From: JANOYY01 sp043720395
GTDB taxonomy: Bacteria > Actinomycetota > Acidimicrobiia > Acidimicrobiales > JANYDT01
Assembly (NCBI GenBank): GCA_043720395.1
Contig: JAYSSR010000038.1
Span: 124,001 to 188,000 of the forward strand
DNA: 64,000 nucleotides
Direction of reading: 5' to 3'
The notes under the pieces were generated by a model, which saw nothing but the letters and a program-made list of their open reading frames with translations, did no database searches and had not been told where the DNA came from. This document shows, in pieces, positions 49,698-57,982 of this stretch. The number at the start of each line of letters is the position of its first letter. Positions within the stretch are counted from its first letter, which is position 1. Made by a program: the position numbers and the translations under genes.

Positions 49698-51251
49698 TCA
49701 GTTGATCAGCTTGCTGCGGCCGGCCCAATAGGGCTCGCGGAGCTTGAACTTCTGCAGCTTGCCGGTGGCGGTTCGGGCGAGCTCGGTGCGGAACTCGATC
49801 GTGGTCGGGCACTTGAAATGCGCCATCTTCGAGCGGCAGAACTCGCGGATGTCGGCCTCGGTCGGCTCGGGCACGCCAGCGCGGAGGACCACGAGTGCCT
49901 TGATCGTCTCGCCCCACTTCTCGTCGGGGACGCCGATCACGGCGCACTCGGCAACGGCCGGGTGCTGGAAGAGGCAGTCCTCGACCTCGATCGACGACAC
50001 GTTCTCGCCGCCCGAGATGATCACGTCCTTCTTCCGGTCGGCGATCACCACATACGCACCGTCGAGATAGCCACCGTCGCCGGTGTGGAAGTAGCCGTCG
50101 GGCATGGCCTTGGCCGACTCTTCGGGCTGCTCCCAATAGCCCTCGAACACGACGTTGCTACGCGCGCATATCTCCCCGTCCTCGGAGATCTTGACGGTCA
50201 CGCCGATCGCGGGTGCGCCGGCGCGGGACAGCATCTTGGAACGATCGGCGGTGCTCAGATCGTCGTATTCCGCGCGCTTACGATTCATGGTGAGTAGTGG
50301 CGACGTCTCGGTGAGCCCGTAGATCTGGATGAACTCCCAGCCCAGTTCCGTCTCGACGCGTTCGATCGTCTTCGAGGGGGGCGGTGCGCCTGCGACAACG
50401 ATGCGCATGAGGTCGCGTCCGGGAATCGGCTGACCGGCGGCGGCTCGCTTCTCGGCGGCGTCGAGTGTCATCGCGACCACGGCGGGGGCACCGCAGGCGA
50501 AATTGACAGCATGCTGTTCAACACGGTTCAAAATGTCCGCACCATCGACCTTGCGGAGAACGATGTGCTTGCCGCCCATACCGGTCACGGCATAGGTCTG
50601 GCCCCACCCGTTGCAGTGAAACATCGGGAGGGTGTGGATGTAGGTGTCGCGATCGCTCACCGACGCGTGCCACCCAAACGTGACCGCGTTCGTCCACGCG
50701 TTGCGGTGCGTGATCTGGACGCCCTTCGGCCGGGCCGTTGTGCCGGAGGTGTAGTTGACCGTCGCCGTCGCGTCCTCATCGGGCTCCCACGGCGTCGGGT
50801 CGGCGGCACCGTCGGGCAGCGGTGCGAAGAGGGCAGCGTCGCTCACACCGTCGAGGATGAATTTGTGCTCGACGTCGATGTCCTTCACCACGTCGGCCTG
50901 CTCGGGATCGACCAGCAGCACGCGAGCACCGCTGTGCTTCACGATGTACGCAATCTCCTCGGTGTTGAGTCGGAAGTTGATCGGCACGAGCACGCGCCCG
51001 TACTTCGACGTCCCCCAGAACGAGATCAGGAACCGTGCAGAGTTCGGGCTGACGATCGCCACCCGCTCACCGACACCGATGCCGAGGTCTTCGAGCGTGC
51101 GGGCCAGGCCCCGCACCCGAGCGTCCATCTCGCGGTAGGTGAGCGAACCGAGCGAGCCCGCCACGTCCGGCTCATCGACCACGCCGATGCGATCGCCGTA
51201 GACGTTGACGGCGCGGTCGAGGAAATCTGCGACGGTGAACGGAACCTTCAT
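49698..51251 (-). CDS. Acyl-CoA synthetase (AMP-forming)
   Basis: 517 residues of the ANL superfamily. The P-loop-like motif is NYTSGTTARPKGV, then IYGLTETSP, GYFHTGDGGYLD and the hinge DRKKDVIISGGENVSS; the catalytic C-terminal Lys is in ARTATGKLQKF. It activates a carboxylic acid to its CoA thioester, probably a medium- or long-chain or aromatic acid. Its place upstream of the amidohydrolase and thiolase-like genes suggests it loads the substrate of that pathway. Confidence 0.93.
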   Translation of the reverse strand: MKVPFTVADFLDRAVNVYGDRIGVVDEPDVAGSLGSLTYREMDARVRGLARTLEDLGIGVGERVAIVSPNSARFLISFWGTSKYGRVLVPINFRLNTEEIAYIVKHSGARVLLVDPEQADVVKDIDVEHKFILDGVSDAALFAPLPDGAADPTPWEPDEDATATVNYTSGTTARPKGVQITHRNAWTNAVTFGWHASVSDRDTYIHTLPMFHCNGWGQTYAVTGMGGKHIVLRKVDGADILNRVEQHAVNFACGAPAVVAMTLDAAEKRAAAGQPIPGRDLMRIVVAGAPPPSKTIERVETELGWEFIQIYGLTETSPLLTMNRKRAEYDDLSTADRSKMLSRAGAPAIGVTVKISEDGEICARSNVVFEGYWEQPEESAKAMPDGYFHTGDGGYLDGAYVVIADRKKDVIISGGENVSSIEVEDCLFQHPAVAECAVIGVPDEKWGETIKALVVLRAGVPEPTEADIREFCRSKMAHFKCPTTIEFRTELARTATGKLQKFKLREPYWAGRSKLIN

Positions 51252-51390
51252 GAGAGCGAGCCTCCGGGTGAATGAGTCGACGGGCGACGCTGGGAACTGA
51301 CATCTTGCCGCGCGGTCGTGACCGGTGTCACCACCGCGGGTCGAACGCGTCGCCGAGTGGGACGTTGCGGCACCAAGCGGCGGTCCGGGT

Positions 51391-52548
51391 TTACAGCGAT
51401 GCGGCGATAAGACCGTCGAACGCGAGACCCCAGGGTGGACGGAGGAAGCCGAGCGCCCGGACGTCGGAGAACCACGAGGCGAACGGTGACGCCGCCGAGA
51501 ACGTTCCCCCTCCGATCACGCGGGTGATGCGAAGGAGCACTTGCTCAGCGATCTCGGCCACCGCTGTCTTGCCGCGCATTCCTGCCCGGCTGGCCGCGGC
51601 GCGGTCGCCCGATTCAAGCGTGCGAAGCATTCCTTCGAATACCTGCTCGGCCACCCAGTGATCGGTCGTGGCACGTGCCCATTCAACGCGTTCATAGGCG
51701 CGCATATCATCGCCGTGCGGAGCAAGCCGCTCACGCCCAACCGCGATGGCTTCGTCCAGGACGCCCAGCACGACCGACGTGAACAGGCAGTGGTTCACCG
51801 GCCCTGCACCACGAAGCATCGACTCGAACGTGTCGGGCCACTCGATTCGAACCGCAGGACAACCGTCGAGTCGCACCGCGTGACTCTGGGTAGCCGCCAT
51901 GCCCACACCGTCCCACTCCTTTGCGACGCTGAAGCCGAGCTGTTCGCGGCCGACCACCAGGTCGCGCGTGTCGAGGAAGAACGCGGCGGGCTTCGCTTCG
52001 CCGTCGGCGATCGCGGTCGTAAGCATGAACGAGCACACGCCGGTGCCACTCCCGAAATGCTTGTCTCCGGAGATCAGATAACGCCGCCCGGGAACGTCGA
52101 GATCCTGAAGCGCATCGGTAGGGACCGCTGTCGAGCGTGTGCGTGTCACGTCGCCGCCGCTCCCCGGCTCCGAGGTGACGGTTCCCCATTGCGCGCCACC
52201 GGCGACGGTTGCGCACACGGCAGCCCGTTGACGTTCCCACTCATCGTTTCCGGGCGATTCGTTGGCGAGCCAGAACGAGAGGACCGCAGGGTGCATCGCG
52301 GACACGAGCGTCGGCGACGGGTCGGCGGCAGCAAGCACTCGGAGCGCTTCGCAGATCGGCCGAACGGAGGACTCGACGTTCTGCCATGCGCCGCCGCGTG
52401 CGATCGGGACGGCGAGTCGGGTCAGTCCGGCGTCTCGGAGCTGTTGGAAGTCGAGCGGGTCGAGTCGGCGGCGGAGTTGACGCTCGACACGTTCGCGTCG
52501 CCACTCGTCGGCGATCGGAGCAGCGAGCGAGGAAGGGGCGGGTGCCAT
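51391..52548 (-). CDS. Acyl-CoA dehydrogenase-like flavoprotein
   Basis: 385 residues with the acyl-CoA dehydrogenase fold in divergent form: LDPLDFQQLRDAGLTRLAVPIARGGA at the N-terminus, WGTVTSEPGSGGD in the substrate/FAD region, and a C-terminal helical domain ending in RITRVIGGGTFSAASPFASWFSDVRALGF, which is reminiscent of DszC/HpaH-like flavin monooxygenases. Either dehydrogenation or hydroxylation is possible. ATG at 52548 is preferred. It lies upstream of the acyl-CoA synthetase with a 139-base gap. Confidence 0.85.
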   Translation of the reverse strand: MAPAPSSLAAPIADEWRRERVERQLRRRLDPLDFQQLRDAGLTRLAVPIARGGAWQNVESSVRPICEALRVLAAADPSPTLVSAMHPAVLSFWLANESPGNDEWERQRAAVCATVAGGAQWGTVTSEPGSGGDVTRTRSTAVPTDALQDLDVPGRRYLISGDKHFGSGTGVCSFMLTTAIADGEAKPAAFFLDTRDLVVGREQLGFSVAKEWDGVGMAATQSHAVRLDGCPAVRIEWPDTFESMLRGAGPVNHCLFTSVVLGVLDEAIAVGRERLAPHGDDMRAYERVEWARATTDHWVAEQVFEGMLRTLESGDRAAASRAGMRGKTAVAEIAEQVLLRITRVIGGGTFSAASPFASWFSDVRALGFLRPPWGLAFDGLIAASL

Positions 52549-52616
52549 AGGGGGATGTCTACTCCCGTTCGTGCCCCCGAGGTCGGTGGCTCTTCGCGCC
52601 GGTGTCAGCTCGGATG

Positions 52617-52639
52617 TATGCTCTTTTGCATGCAGAGCA
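52617..52639 (+). promoter_or_regulatory. Likely promoter/operator of the MazEF-like pair
   Basis: TATGCT at 52617-52622 is a good -10 box, eight bases before the antitoxin ATG, so the message may be leaderless. Nested dyads ATGC-TCTTTT-GCAT (52618-52631) and TGCTC...GAGCA (52619-52639) overlap it, as expected for self-repression by the antitoxin. Confidence 0.4.
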
Positions 52640-52824
52640 CGAGTGTTCGTATTGACGTGGCTACTCACGAAGAACTGAAGAAGCTCGCCGCGACACTCGG
52701 AACGTCGGTCGGGAACACCGTCACCATCGCGGTTCGTTCACTGCGACAAGACCGAATTGGTTCGCAGCTTGACCGTCCACTGACGCCCGACGAGACGGCC
52801 TGGCTCGATGCTGACCTCGGGTGA
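52630..52824 (+). CDS. Antitoxin of MazEF-like system (ribbon-helix-helix)
   Basis: 64 residues. The N-terminal part VRIDVATHEELKKLAATLGTSVGNTVTIAVRSL is a ribbon-helix-helix fold; the remaining acidic tail would bind the toxin. It overlaps the toxin gene by 17 bases. In-frame ATG at 52618 is possible and would add four residues, but it lies inside the presumed -10 box. Confidence 0.85.
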   Translation: MQSTSVRIDVATHEELKKLAATLGTSVGNTVTIAVRSLRQDRIGSQLDRPLTPDETAWLDADLG

Positions 52825-53149
52825 TGTCGTCGATCTGGATCTCGGCTCACCCGAAGGCCGAGAAGCGGGTTTTCGTCATCCAGCGGTGATCGTAAGTGCA
52901 CAGAGAATCCTGGACCGACGCCCGAACGTCATCCAGATCGTGCCACTCACGTCCACCGTGCGCGGGTTCGATTCCGAAGTCACGATCCGCCCGAACCAGG
53001 ACACCGGCCTGGTCGATGTCTCGGCAGCGCAGTGTCAGCACATCAGAGCCGTCTCGCCCGCCCGGGTGCTTCGTACACGGGGCAATGTCGGACCCATGGT
53101 CCTCGCCCAGATTCGCGAGACGCTCTCGGTGATTCTGGACGTTCCGTAA
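52808..53149 (+). CDS. Toxin of MazF/PemK family (endoribonuclease)
   Basis: 113 residues with the MazF fold: GDVVDLDLGSPEGREAGFRHPAVIVSAQ at the start and IVPLTSTVRGFDSEVTI, then QCQHIRAVSPARVLRTRGNVG. These cover the catalytic Arg and Thr/Ser of the family. MazF cleaves mRNA at short sequences and arrests growth until the antitoxin is restored. The reading frame is complete and appears intact, in contrast to the damaged genes that follow it. Confidence 0.92.
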   Translation: MLTSGDVVDLDLGSPEGREAGFRHPAVIVSAQRILDRRPNVIQIVPLTSTVRGFDSEVTIRPNQDTGLVDVSAAQCQHIRAVSPARVLRTRGNVGPMVLAQIRETLSVILDVP

Positions 53150-53396
53150 CGCCTCACTCAGAGCTGGCGGTGACGTTGGCGGCCGGACTCGTGTACGTCA
53201 TTTCACGAACTCGGACGAAAATCGCAAAAAAACAGGGCTATTCGGCCAATATTGAGCGCCGGTTTGATGGTCACGGGACGATATGCGGACCAACGTTCGG
53301 AACCACCCAAATTGACCACCGAGTGTACGGTTTCGGCTTTTGGGTGGTCCGATTGGGTGGTTCTTGCGGACCACAACTTTGTGGCCGATCCACGCC
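53150..53396. other. Non-coding stretch with inverted repeat and A+T-rich patches
   Basis: No credible gene. GAACCACCCAA (53300-53310) is complementary to TTGGGTGGTTC (53353-53363), an 11-bp dyad, and TGCGGACCA occurs at 53285 and 53365. A run of eight A lies near 53227. The stretch is unlike its GC-rich neighbours and may be an insertion scar. Confidence 0.4.
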
Positions 53397-53456
53397 ATGC
53401 CGATCCGCAAGCGCTACCTGAACCTCCTCCCCAAGCCCGGAGACCAACATGCCTGA
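53397..53456 (+). pseudogene. Possible C-terminal remnant of a small toxin gene
   Basis: The frame P-IHAMPIRKRYLNLLPKPGDQHA ends in a TGA that overlaps the next ATG (ATGCCTGA), as upstream toxin genes often do in front of ribbon-helix-helix antitoxins. The IHAM-x-x-R pattern is like the end of BrnT/DUF4258-type toxins as I recall them. Codons further upstream show no matching 5' part. Weak evidence. Confidence 0.3.
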
Positions 53457-53724
53457 GAACAAGTCCTACGGATCCTCACGTGGTCACCTCAGTGACGATG
53501 CCGAGATCGAACGCCTCGCAGCCGAAGCTGAGATCGGCTACGAGCCCGCGACACTTCGTCGACGCGGTGGGCGCTGACTCATGGGTACCGCCCCGGCCGA
53601 GGTCGTTCCAGTCCGCCTCGACCCCACACTCCGAATGGCCGTTGAAAAGCGCGCGGAGCTCGACCACACGACCACTAGCCACGTCATCCGCGAGGCGCTC
53701 CGGCACTATCTGCACGTCGCCTGA
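53449..53724 (+). pseudogene. CopG/ribbon-helix-helix antitoxin broken by an in-frame TGA
   Basis: Codons 1-42 (LSDDAEIERLAAEAEIGYEPATLRRRGGR, shown in part) are followed by TGA at 53575-53577, then the same frame goes on for 48 codons with MGTAPAEVVPVRLDP and TTTSHVIREALRHYL. In actinobacterial CopG-like antitoxins these are one 85-95 residue protein: the first part holds the toxin-binding region, the second is the RHH domain. CGA to TGA would be a single base change. The ATG at 53581, four bases after the stop, could restart and still make the RHH part. Confidence 0.75.
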
Positions 53725-53742
53725 CCGCCCGGGGCGGGCGGT
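53724..53742 (+). terminator. GC-rich hairpin after antitoxin gene
   Basis: ACCGCCC-GGGGC-GGGCGGT is a perfect 7-bp stem starting at the last base of the antitoxin stop codon. The following 265 bases to the DUF2971 pseudogene contain nothing I can identify. Confidence 0.55.
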
Positions 53743-54007
53743 GCCGGGGCCACTACGGCTCATCCGTGATGTCGTGCTCTCCGTATCGAGCGAGGGATCA
53801 CCTTCCACGCTGGTGACGTGCATAACCCTCCCGGTTGGAGCGGAACGACTCTCCGAACGTATCTCGACGCCATCGGCTTGCCTACTAGGTGGCGATGTAC
53901 GCCCTCGCTGCTTCGGGCGAACAAACAGTCGGGGAACGCTGGACACAACCCCTCCCGTTGAACTCCGGGATAGACGGAATACCTGATCGCAAGACAGAAC
54001 GGCTGAG

Positions 54008-55014
54008 TCAGGTACGCAATGGGATTCCCGTTGCCCGAATCGTTGTATGGACGTTGTAGTGCTGTGACTCGAGATAGAGGGTCAGGGAGCCGAGGGCAGG
54101 TTCTGGGTCTTGCATGGGTCCCTGCACAACTTCCGACAGCGCGAGGCGGCCGGAGAACACGCCAGCCGAGTCTCGAAGCGGGATCTCAAGATATGGCACC
54201 AGCCCGAGGGGCGAAGGTCGGAACTTAATTTCCAGGCCCTCGGCGCCTAGCCCCCTCCCAAGTGGTATTCCCGGGACATTCATTTTAGCCAGCAGCTCAT
54301 TGCGGCGTTGGTCACCCATTAGCCGAACTTCCTCGCGAGCGTCAACAAGCCGAATGACCCTCCATTCGCTTTCCTCTCTGAACGTCGGATACTTGAAGCA
54401 GAGCACGTACTCAGTCAATGCCTCCTGCAGAGCCCAAATTGCTGGGTAGGGAAACAGCTTTCGAGCGTTCTCGCCATAGTCCAGCAAGAGGCGACGCGCA
54501 GTAGCCACCCACCGATCAACGGCGCCGGAAATCTCGGCCCGCTGTTGGTCTTCGTCGTACAACACCTTTCGCAGAATGGTCCGGGGCGGCCGAGTGAACG
54601 CGCGAACTGTGGAAGGCGGAGACCCAGAGATATACCGGCCTGTCCGCGAGCGTATCCACGCCACTGCGAGAGGAGGTCACCGTCCTCGCAAAAGCAAGCA
54701 ATAAACGGCCTAGGTTCATATCCAAAGTCGAATATGGCAGTGAACCCTCGTCGTAACTCAAACAGTTCCTTGAGGGCCGGGTCCGCAACCTTTTCAAGTT
54801 CTTCATCGACAACGCGCACAATCAAATCCGTTGCGTACGACAATTCCGACGAATCGTTCATGAAACGTGCGTCGGATGCCCAAATACTTGAGTTGGGCAG
54901 GATCCCCATCAGCCCGTTGATTGTTGTGTAGTGGTACAGCCGCTCCGGAACCTGACCATGGCGCGTCAGCCAGGATTCCCGTTGAGGGCGCTGGTCGGCA
55001 TTGAACTCGGCCAT
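54008..55014 (-). pseudogene. DUF2971 family gene with frameshift
   Basis: Two frames together give one DUF2971 protein. The 5' part (from ATG at 55014) reads PERLYHYTTINGLMGIL, SIWASDARFMNDSSEL and PFIACFCEDGDLLSQWRGYA; the 3' part, in another frame, goes on with LRKVLYDEDQQ and has the C-terminal block YPTFREESEWRVI. The shift lies near 54575-54600. DUF2971 proteins are often found beside restriction and other defence genes; their action is unknown. Unless this is a sequencing error, only a truncated protein is made. Confidence 0.8.
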
Positions 55015-55176
55015 GGCGCGAGTTGTCTCGTGACGCTTCGCTTCGACACTATCGGCGGGCGCGGACTCATCGGACACGTCAACATCTTGGTCCGGGTTTC
55101 GAGACCAACGGGAAACGCCCGCAGCGCTCAACTGGGCTTGGATCGATAAATAACTGGCTCCTCCGGTTGTTCCAGG

Positions 55177-56462
55177 GTGGCGAACTACCTCACATGGACC
55201 GACTCGACCGGACAGAAGGCACGGATCAAGCAGTTCAAACTGCCGCTCGGTCCGGCCGACGCGAAGCACGATCCGCTCGCCATCGTGATCGTGAAGTCGA
55301 TGCTGCTCACCGGCTTCGACGCTCCCGTTGCCCAGGCGCTCTACCTCGACCGCCTCATCCAGGAAGCCGAGCTGCTCCAGGCCATCGCCCGCGTGAACCG
55401 AACAGGGTCGGACAAGCGGCACGGATTGGTCGTGGACTATTTCGGCGTTTCGACGCAGCTGTCCGGGCGCTGTCCGCCTACATGTCGACCGACGGCGAGA
55501 TCGATCCCGACGTCGACGGTGCGCTCGCCCCACTCAGCTCCGAGATCGAAAAGCTGAGCCCGCAGTGTGAGCGCGTCCGCCAGATCTTCGTGCAGCGCGG
55601 CGTCCAGCCCGAACGGACTCCTGTGGCAATCGAGGACTGCGTCGAACTCCTTGCCGACGAACGTCTGCGCGCCGAATTCGACGTTGCCCTCGGTCAGCTG
55701 CTCGACACCTTCGACATCGTGCTGCCTCGTCCAGCGGCGCTCCCGTTCGTGGACGACGTCGTGCTGTTCACCGAAATCCAGATGCAGACGCGCAGCCGAT
55801 ATCGCGACACCGCCGACGGTGACTTCGATCCGCGCAAGTACAAGGAGAAAGTACGCGCGCTTATCGATCAGCACATCACCGTGCTCGACCTCACGCAGAA
55901 GATCGCACCAGTTCGGATCACGGACCCGAACTTCCTTGCCAGCGTCGGTGAGCTACCGACGACGCGGGCGAAGGCGTCGGAGATGGAACATGCGCTCCGC
56001 CATCACATCCGTCAGCACCTCGACGAGGACCCTGCGTACTTCGGGAAGCTGTCGGAGCGCGTCGACGAGATTCTCGGACGCCTCAAGGAACGCTGGGACC
56101 AGATCGTGCTGGAGCTCGGTTCCGTTATCGGCGAGGCCCGACAGGGTCGCTCCGACACGAGCAACACCGGACTCGATCCCCGCACCGAGTTGCCCTTCCA
56201 CGGCGTCATGGCGGAACACCTGGCGACGTCGGACCCCGAAGCGGCCGGCCGGCTCATCGCAACGACGGGCATGCTCGTGACCGAGATCCGCCGACAGATC
56301 GCGATGGTCGGATTCTGGGAGAACGCGACGAAACAGGACGACCTCCGACGCTCCGTGAAGCGTCTGCTCGACGACAGCAACCTGTTCGCCTACGAGGACC
56401 TCGACGAGCTGTCGGTCAACGTTGTTGATCTGGCCAAGGCGAACCACCGGCGGCTGACGTGA
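55177..56462 (+). pseudogene. 3' remnant of type I restriction subunit hsdR, with frameshift
   Basis: The remnant begins inside the helicase: IVIVKSMLLTGFDAPVAQALYLD and LLQAIARVNRTG are motifs V and VI of HsdR-type SF2 helicases. HGLVVDYFGV then stops matching at 55447-55450; the next frame restores DAAVRALSAYM and the HsdR C-terminal region to the TGA at 56462. A lost T in a short T run (GCGTTTCGAC) would explain the shift. Nuclease and most of the helicase domain are absent, and no hsdM or hsdS is nearby, so no restriction activity is possible. Confidence 0.85.
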
Positions 56463-57215
56463 CCGGCCCCGCGCTCGCTGCCGAGAGGCTGCATGACCTC
56501 ACCGTGCTCGACGTCGGCGACCTGACCTTCACGGTCGCGCCACCGTCCGCACGGTGCACGCTGGAGGTGATCGTCGACCGCGACGCATCGCTCATCGTGC
56601 TCGGTCCGTCGACGGCGACCGTCGAGCAGGTGCAAGCGTTCGAAGCGTCCGTGGATCTACCGACGCCTCGCGGAGAAGGACGCGCTCACGGGACCGCCGA
56701 TCGTGAAGCAATTCGTTGACGGTGAAGGCTTCGCGTACCTCGGGCGGAGCTACCGGCTGCTGTTGGACGACGCGGTCGACGGCGTGCGGCTCGACCGCGG
56801 GCGCTTCGTGATGTCTCGGGACAGCGCGTCGGACGGTTCGGAAGCTTCGGACGCGATGCGTCAGTGGTACGTGCAGGCCGGGCGGGCGTGGCTGCGTCGC
56901 CGGGTCGAGCCGTGGGCCAGGCGGGCGGGTGCTGCCGCTGTGCAGGTCGATGTGCGCGACCTCGGCTACCGGTGGGGGTCCGCTCGTCCGACCGGTGGCG
57001 CGGCGGCGCGGATCAACGTGCACTGGGCGACGCTGCAGCTCCCACCGAGCCTCATCGACTACGTCCTCGTGCATGAGCTCGCGCACCTCCGCGAGGCCAA
57101 CCACACGCCCGAGTATTGGCGGATCGTGGAGCGCCTCATGCCCGGCTACGACTCGTGCAAGCGAGCGCTTGCAGGCATCGGCAAGAACGTCTGGCTCGGT
57201 CAAACGGCCGAGTAG
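56459..57215 (+). pseudogene. DUF45/YgjP-like metalloprotease gene with frameshift
   Basis: The first frame reads TVAPPSARCTLEVIVDRDASLIVL and VEQVQAF; near 56642 the frame moves and continues as KRPWIYRRLAEKDALTGPPIVKQF, through LGYRWGSAR to the zinc motif VHELAHLREANHTPEYW (HExxH plus later His). Together this is a normal 250-residue DUF45 protein, a family often placed directly after hsdR, as here (overlap ATGA-like, 4 bases). One extra or two missing bases break it. A GTG at 56703 could still make the catalytic half. Confidence 0.82.
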
Positions 57216-57492
57216 CTGACCTTCACGCAACCTTCTCGAGGTCGACGAATCGGAAATTCTCCGAGACTTCAGTGCTCCGGCGGAAAGGCCGTGGGTGTGT
57301 GCGGGAGTGAGCGCAGCGAGCGAAGCCCATCGCAAATGAAATTGTCATACCCCCCTGGTTCAATGGTGGTGTCGCTGCAAGTCGGCGACCTGCGCTTCCC
57401 TCGTTCTGACCGTCTGTCACCGTTGTGCCTGGCGTGCGGAGCCCGCGCGCCCGCGCCCACCAACGGGTCCTCCCTCAAACGGAAGGTGTCGT
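57216..57492. other. Intergenic spacer, no gene seen
   Basis: No coding or RNA gene is recognised. It has a repetitive GAGTGAGCGCAGCGAGCG stretch near 57306 and the string GAAATTGTCATACCCCC near 57341; a close match to the latter (GAAACTGTCATACCCC) also occurs near 15037, upstream of dnaB. Meaning unknown. Confidence 0.4.
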
Positions 57493-57933
57493 GTGAGCGC
57501 TTACGAAGTTTCGTGGGACCACCTCGCCGCGCTGGTCCTTGCCGCAGAGCAGCTTGATGTCTGCGCGCCGATGTGCCCAGGTCGTGAGCAAGACGTTGAC
57601 GGGGCCTGCCGCTCAGCGGTACTCCGAGCACTGATGCTCCAGAACCGGGCCTCGGTTGCGTATCGCTACCGAGAGACGGTGTCGCCACTCGACGACGTCC
57701 CCAAGATACGCGGCGCTGTACCGCTCGACACGGTGCGTGATGTGGTCGGCGCCCTCAATTGGGTCCGGTGCTACGAGTATCAGTCGTGTGAGAGTCCCGA
57801 CTGGACGGCGACGTTCGCCCACCACTTTTGCGAAGCCCTGCGTCGCGCGCTGGTCGGTCGGCTCGTGACGCTGCATCGCGCTCCGTGGGACTACGAGGGT
57901 CCTGCTCTCACCGGCCAAACAGTGCCGAAGTGA
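57493..57933 (+). CDS. Hypothetical protein
   Basis: 146 residues from GTG with a fair ribosome site (GGAAGGTG). No known domain is recognised. It is rich in Ala, Arg, Cys (7 Cys) and aromatic residues and has no signal peptide. Position next to the decayed defence genes makes it a candidate accessory gene. Confidence 0.55.
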   Translation: MSAYEVSWDHLAALVLAAEQLDVCAPMCPGREQDVDGACRSAVLRALMLQNRASVAYRYRETVSPLDDVPKIRGAVPLDTVRDVVGALNWVRCYEYQSCESPDWTATFAHHFCEALRRALVGRLVTLHRAPWDYEGPALTGQTVPK

Positions 57934-57947
57934 TCAAAATGGTGACA

Positions 57948-57961
57948 CGAACATACGTTCG
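57948..57961 (+). promoter_or_regulatory. SOS (LexA) box upstream of HNH gene
   Basis: CGAAC-ATAC-GTTCG has the perfect GAAC-N4-GTTC core of the actinobacterial LexA site. It is 21 bases before the ATG, overlapping or next to the presumed promoter. In M. tuberculosis some genes of this same 13E12/DUF222 family carry LexA boxes. Confidence 0.8.
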
Positions 57962-57982
57962 TATATGTGCTATGGTGATGCC

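Noticed and set aside
53252..53986. Open plus-strand frame of about 244 codons across the antitoxin region
   Set aside because: Ser/Arg/Pro-rich chance frame; it overlaps the better supported RHH coding frame.
55023..55176. N-terminal extension of the hsdR remnant
   Set aside because: Codons before 55177 show no helicase likeness; the homology begins abruptly, as expected for a truncation.
57341..57357. Shared string GAAA-TGTCATACCCC near 15037 and 57341 as a motif
   Set aside because: Only two short matches; may be chance, so recorded but not claimed.
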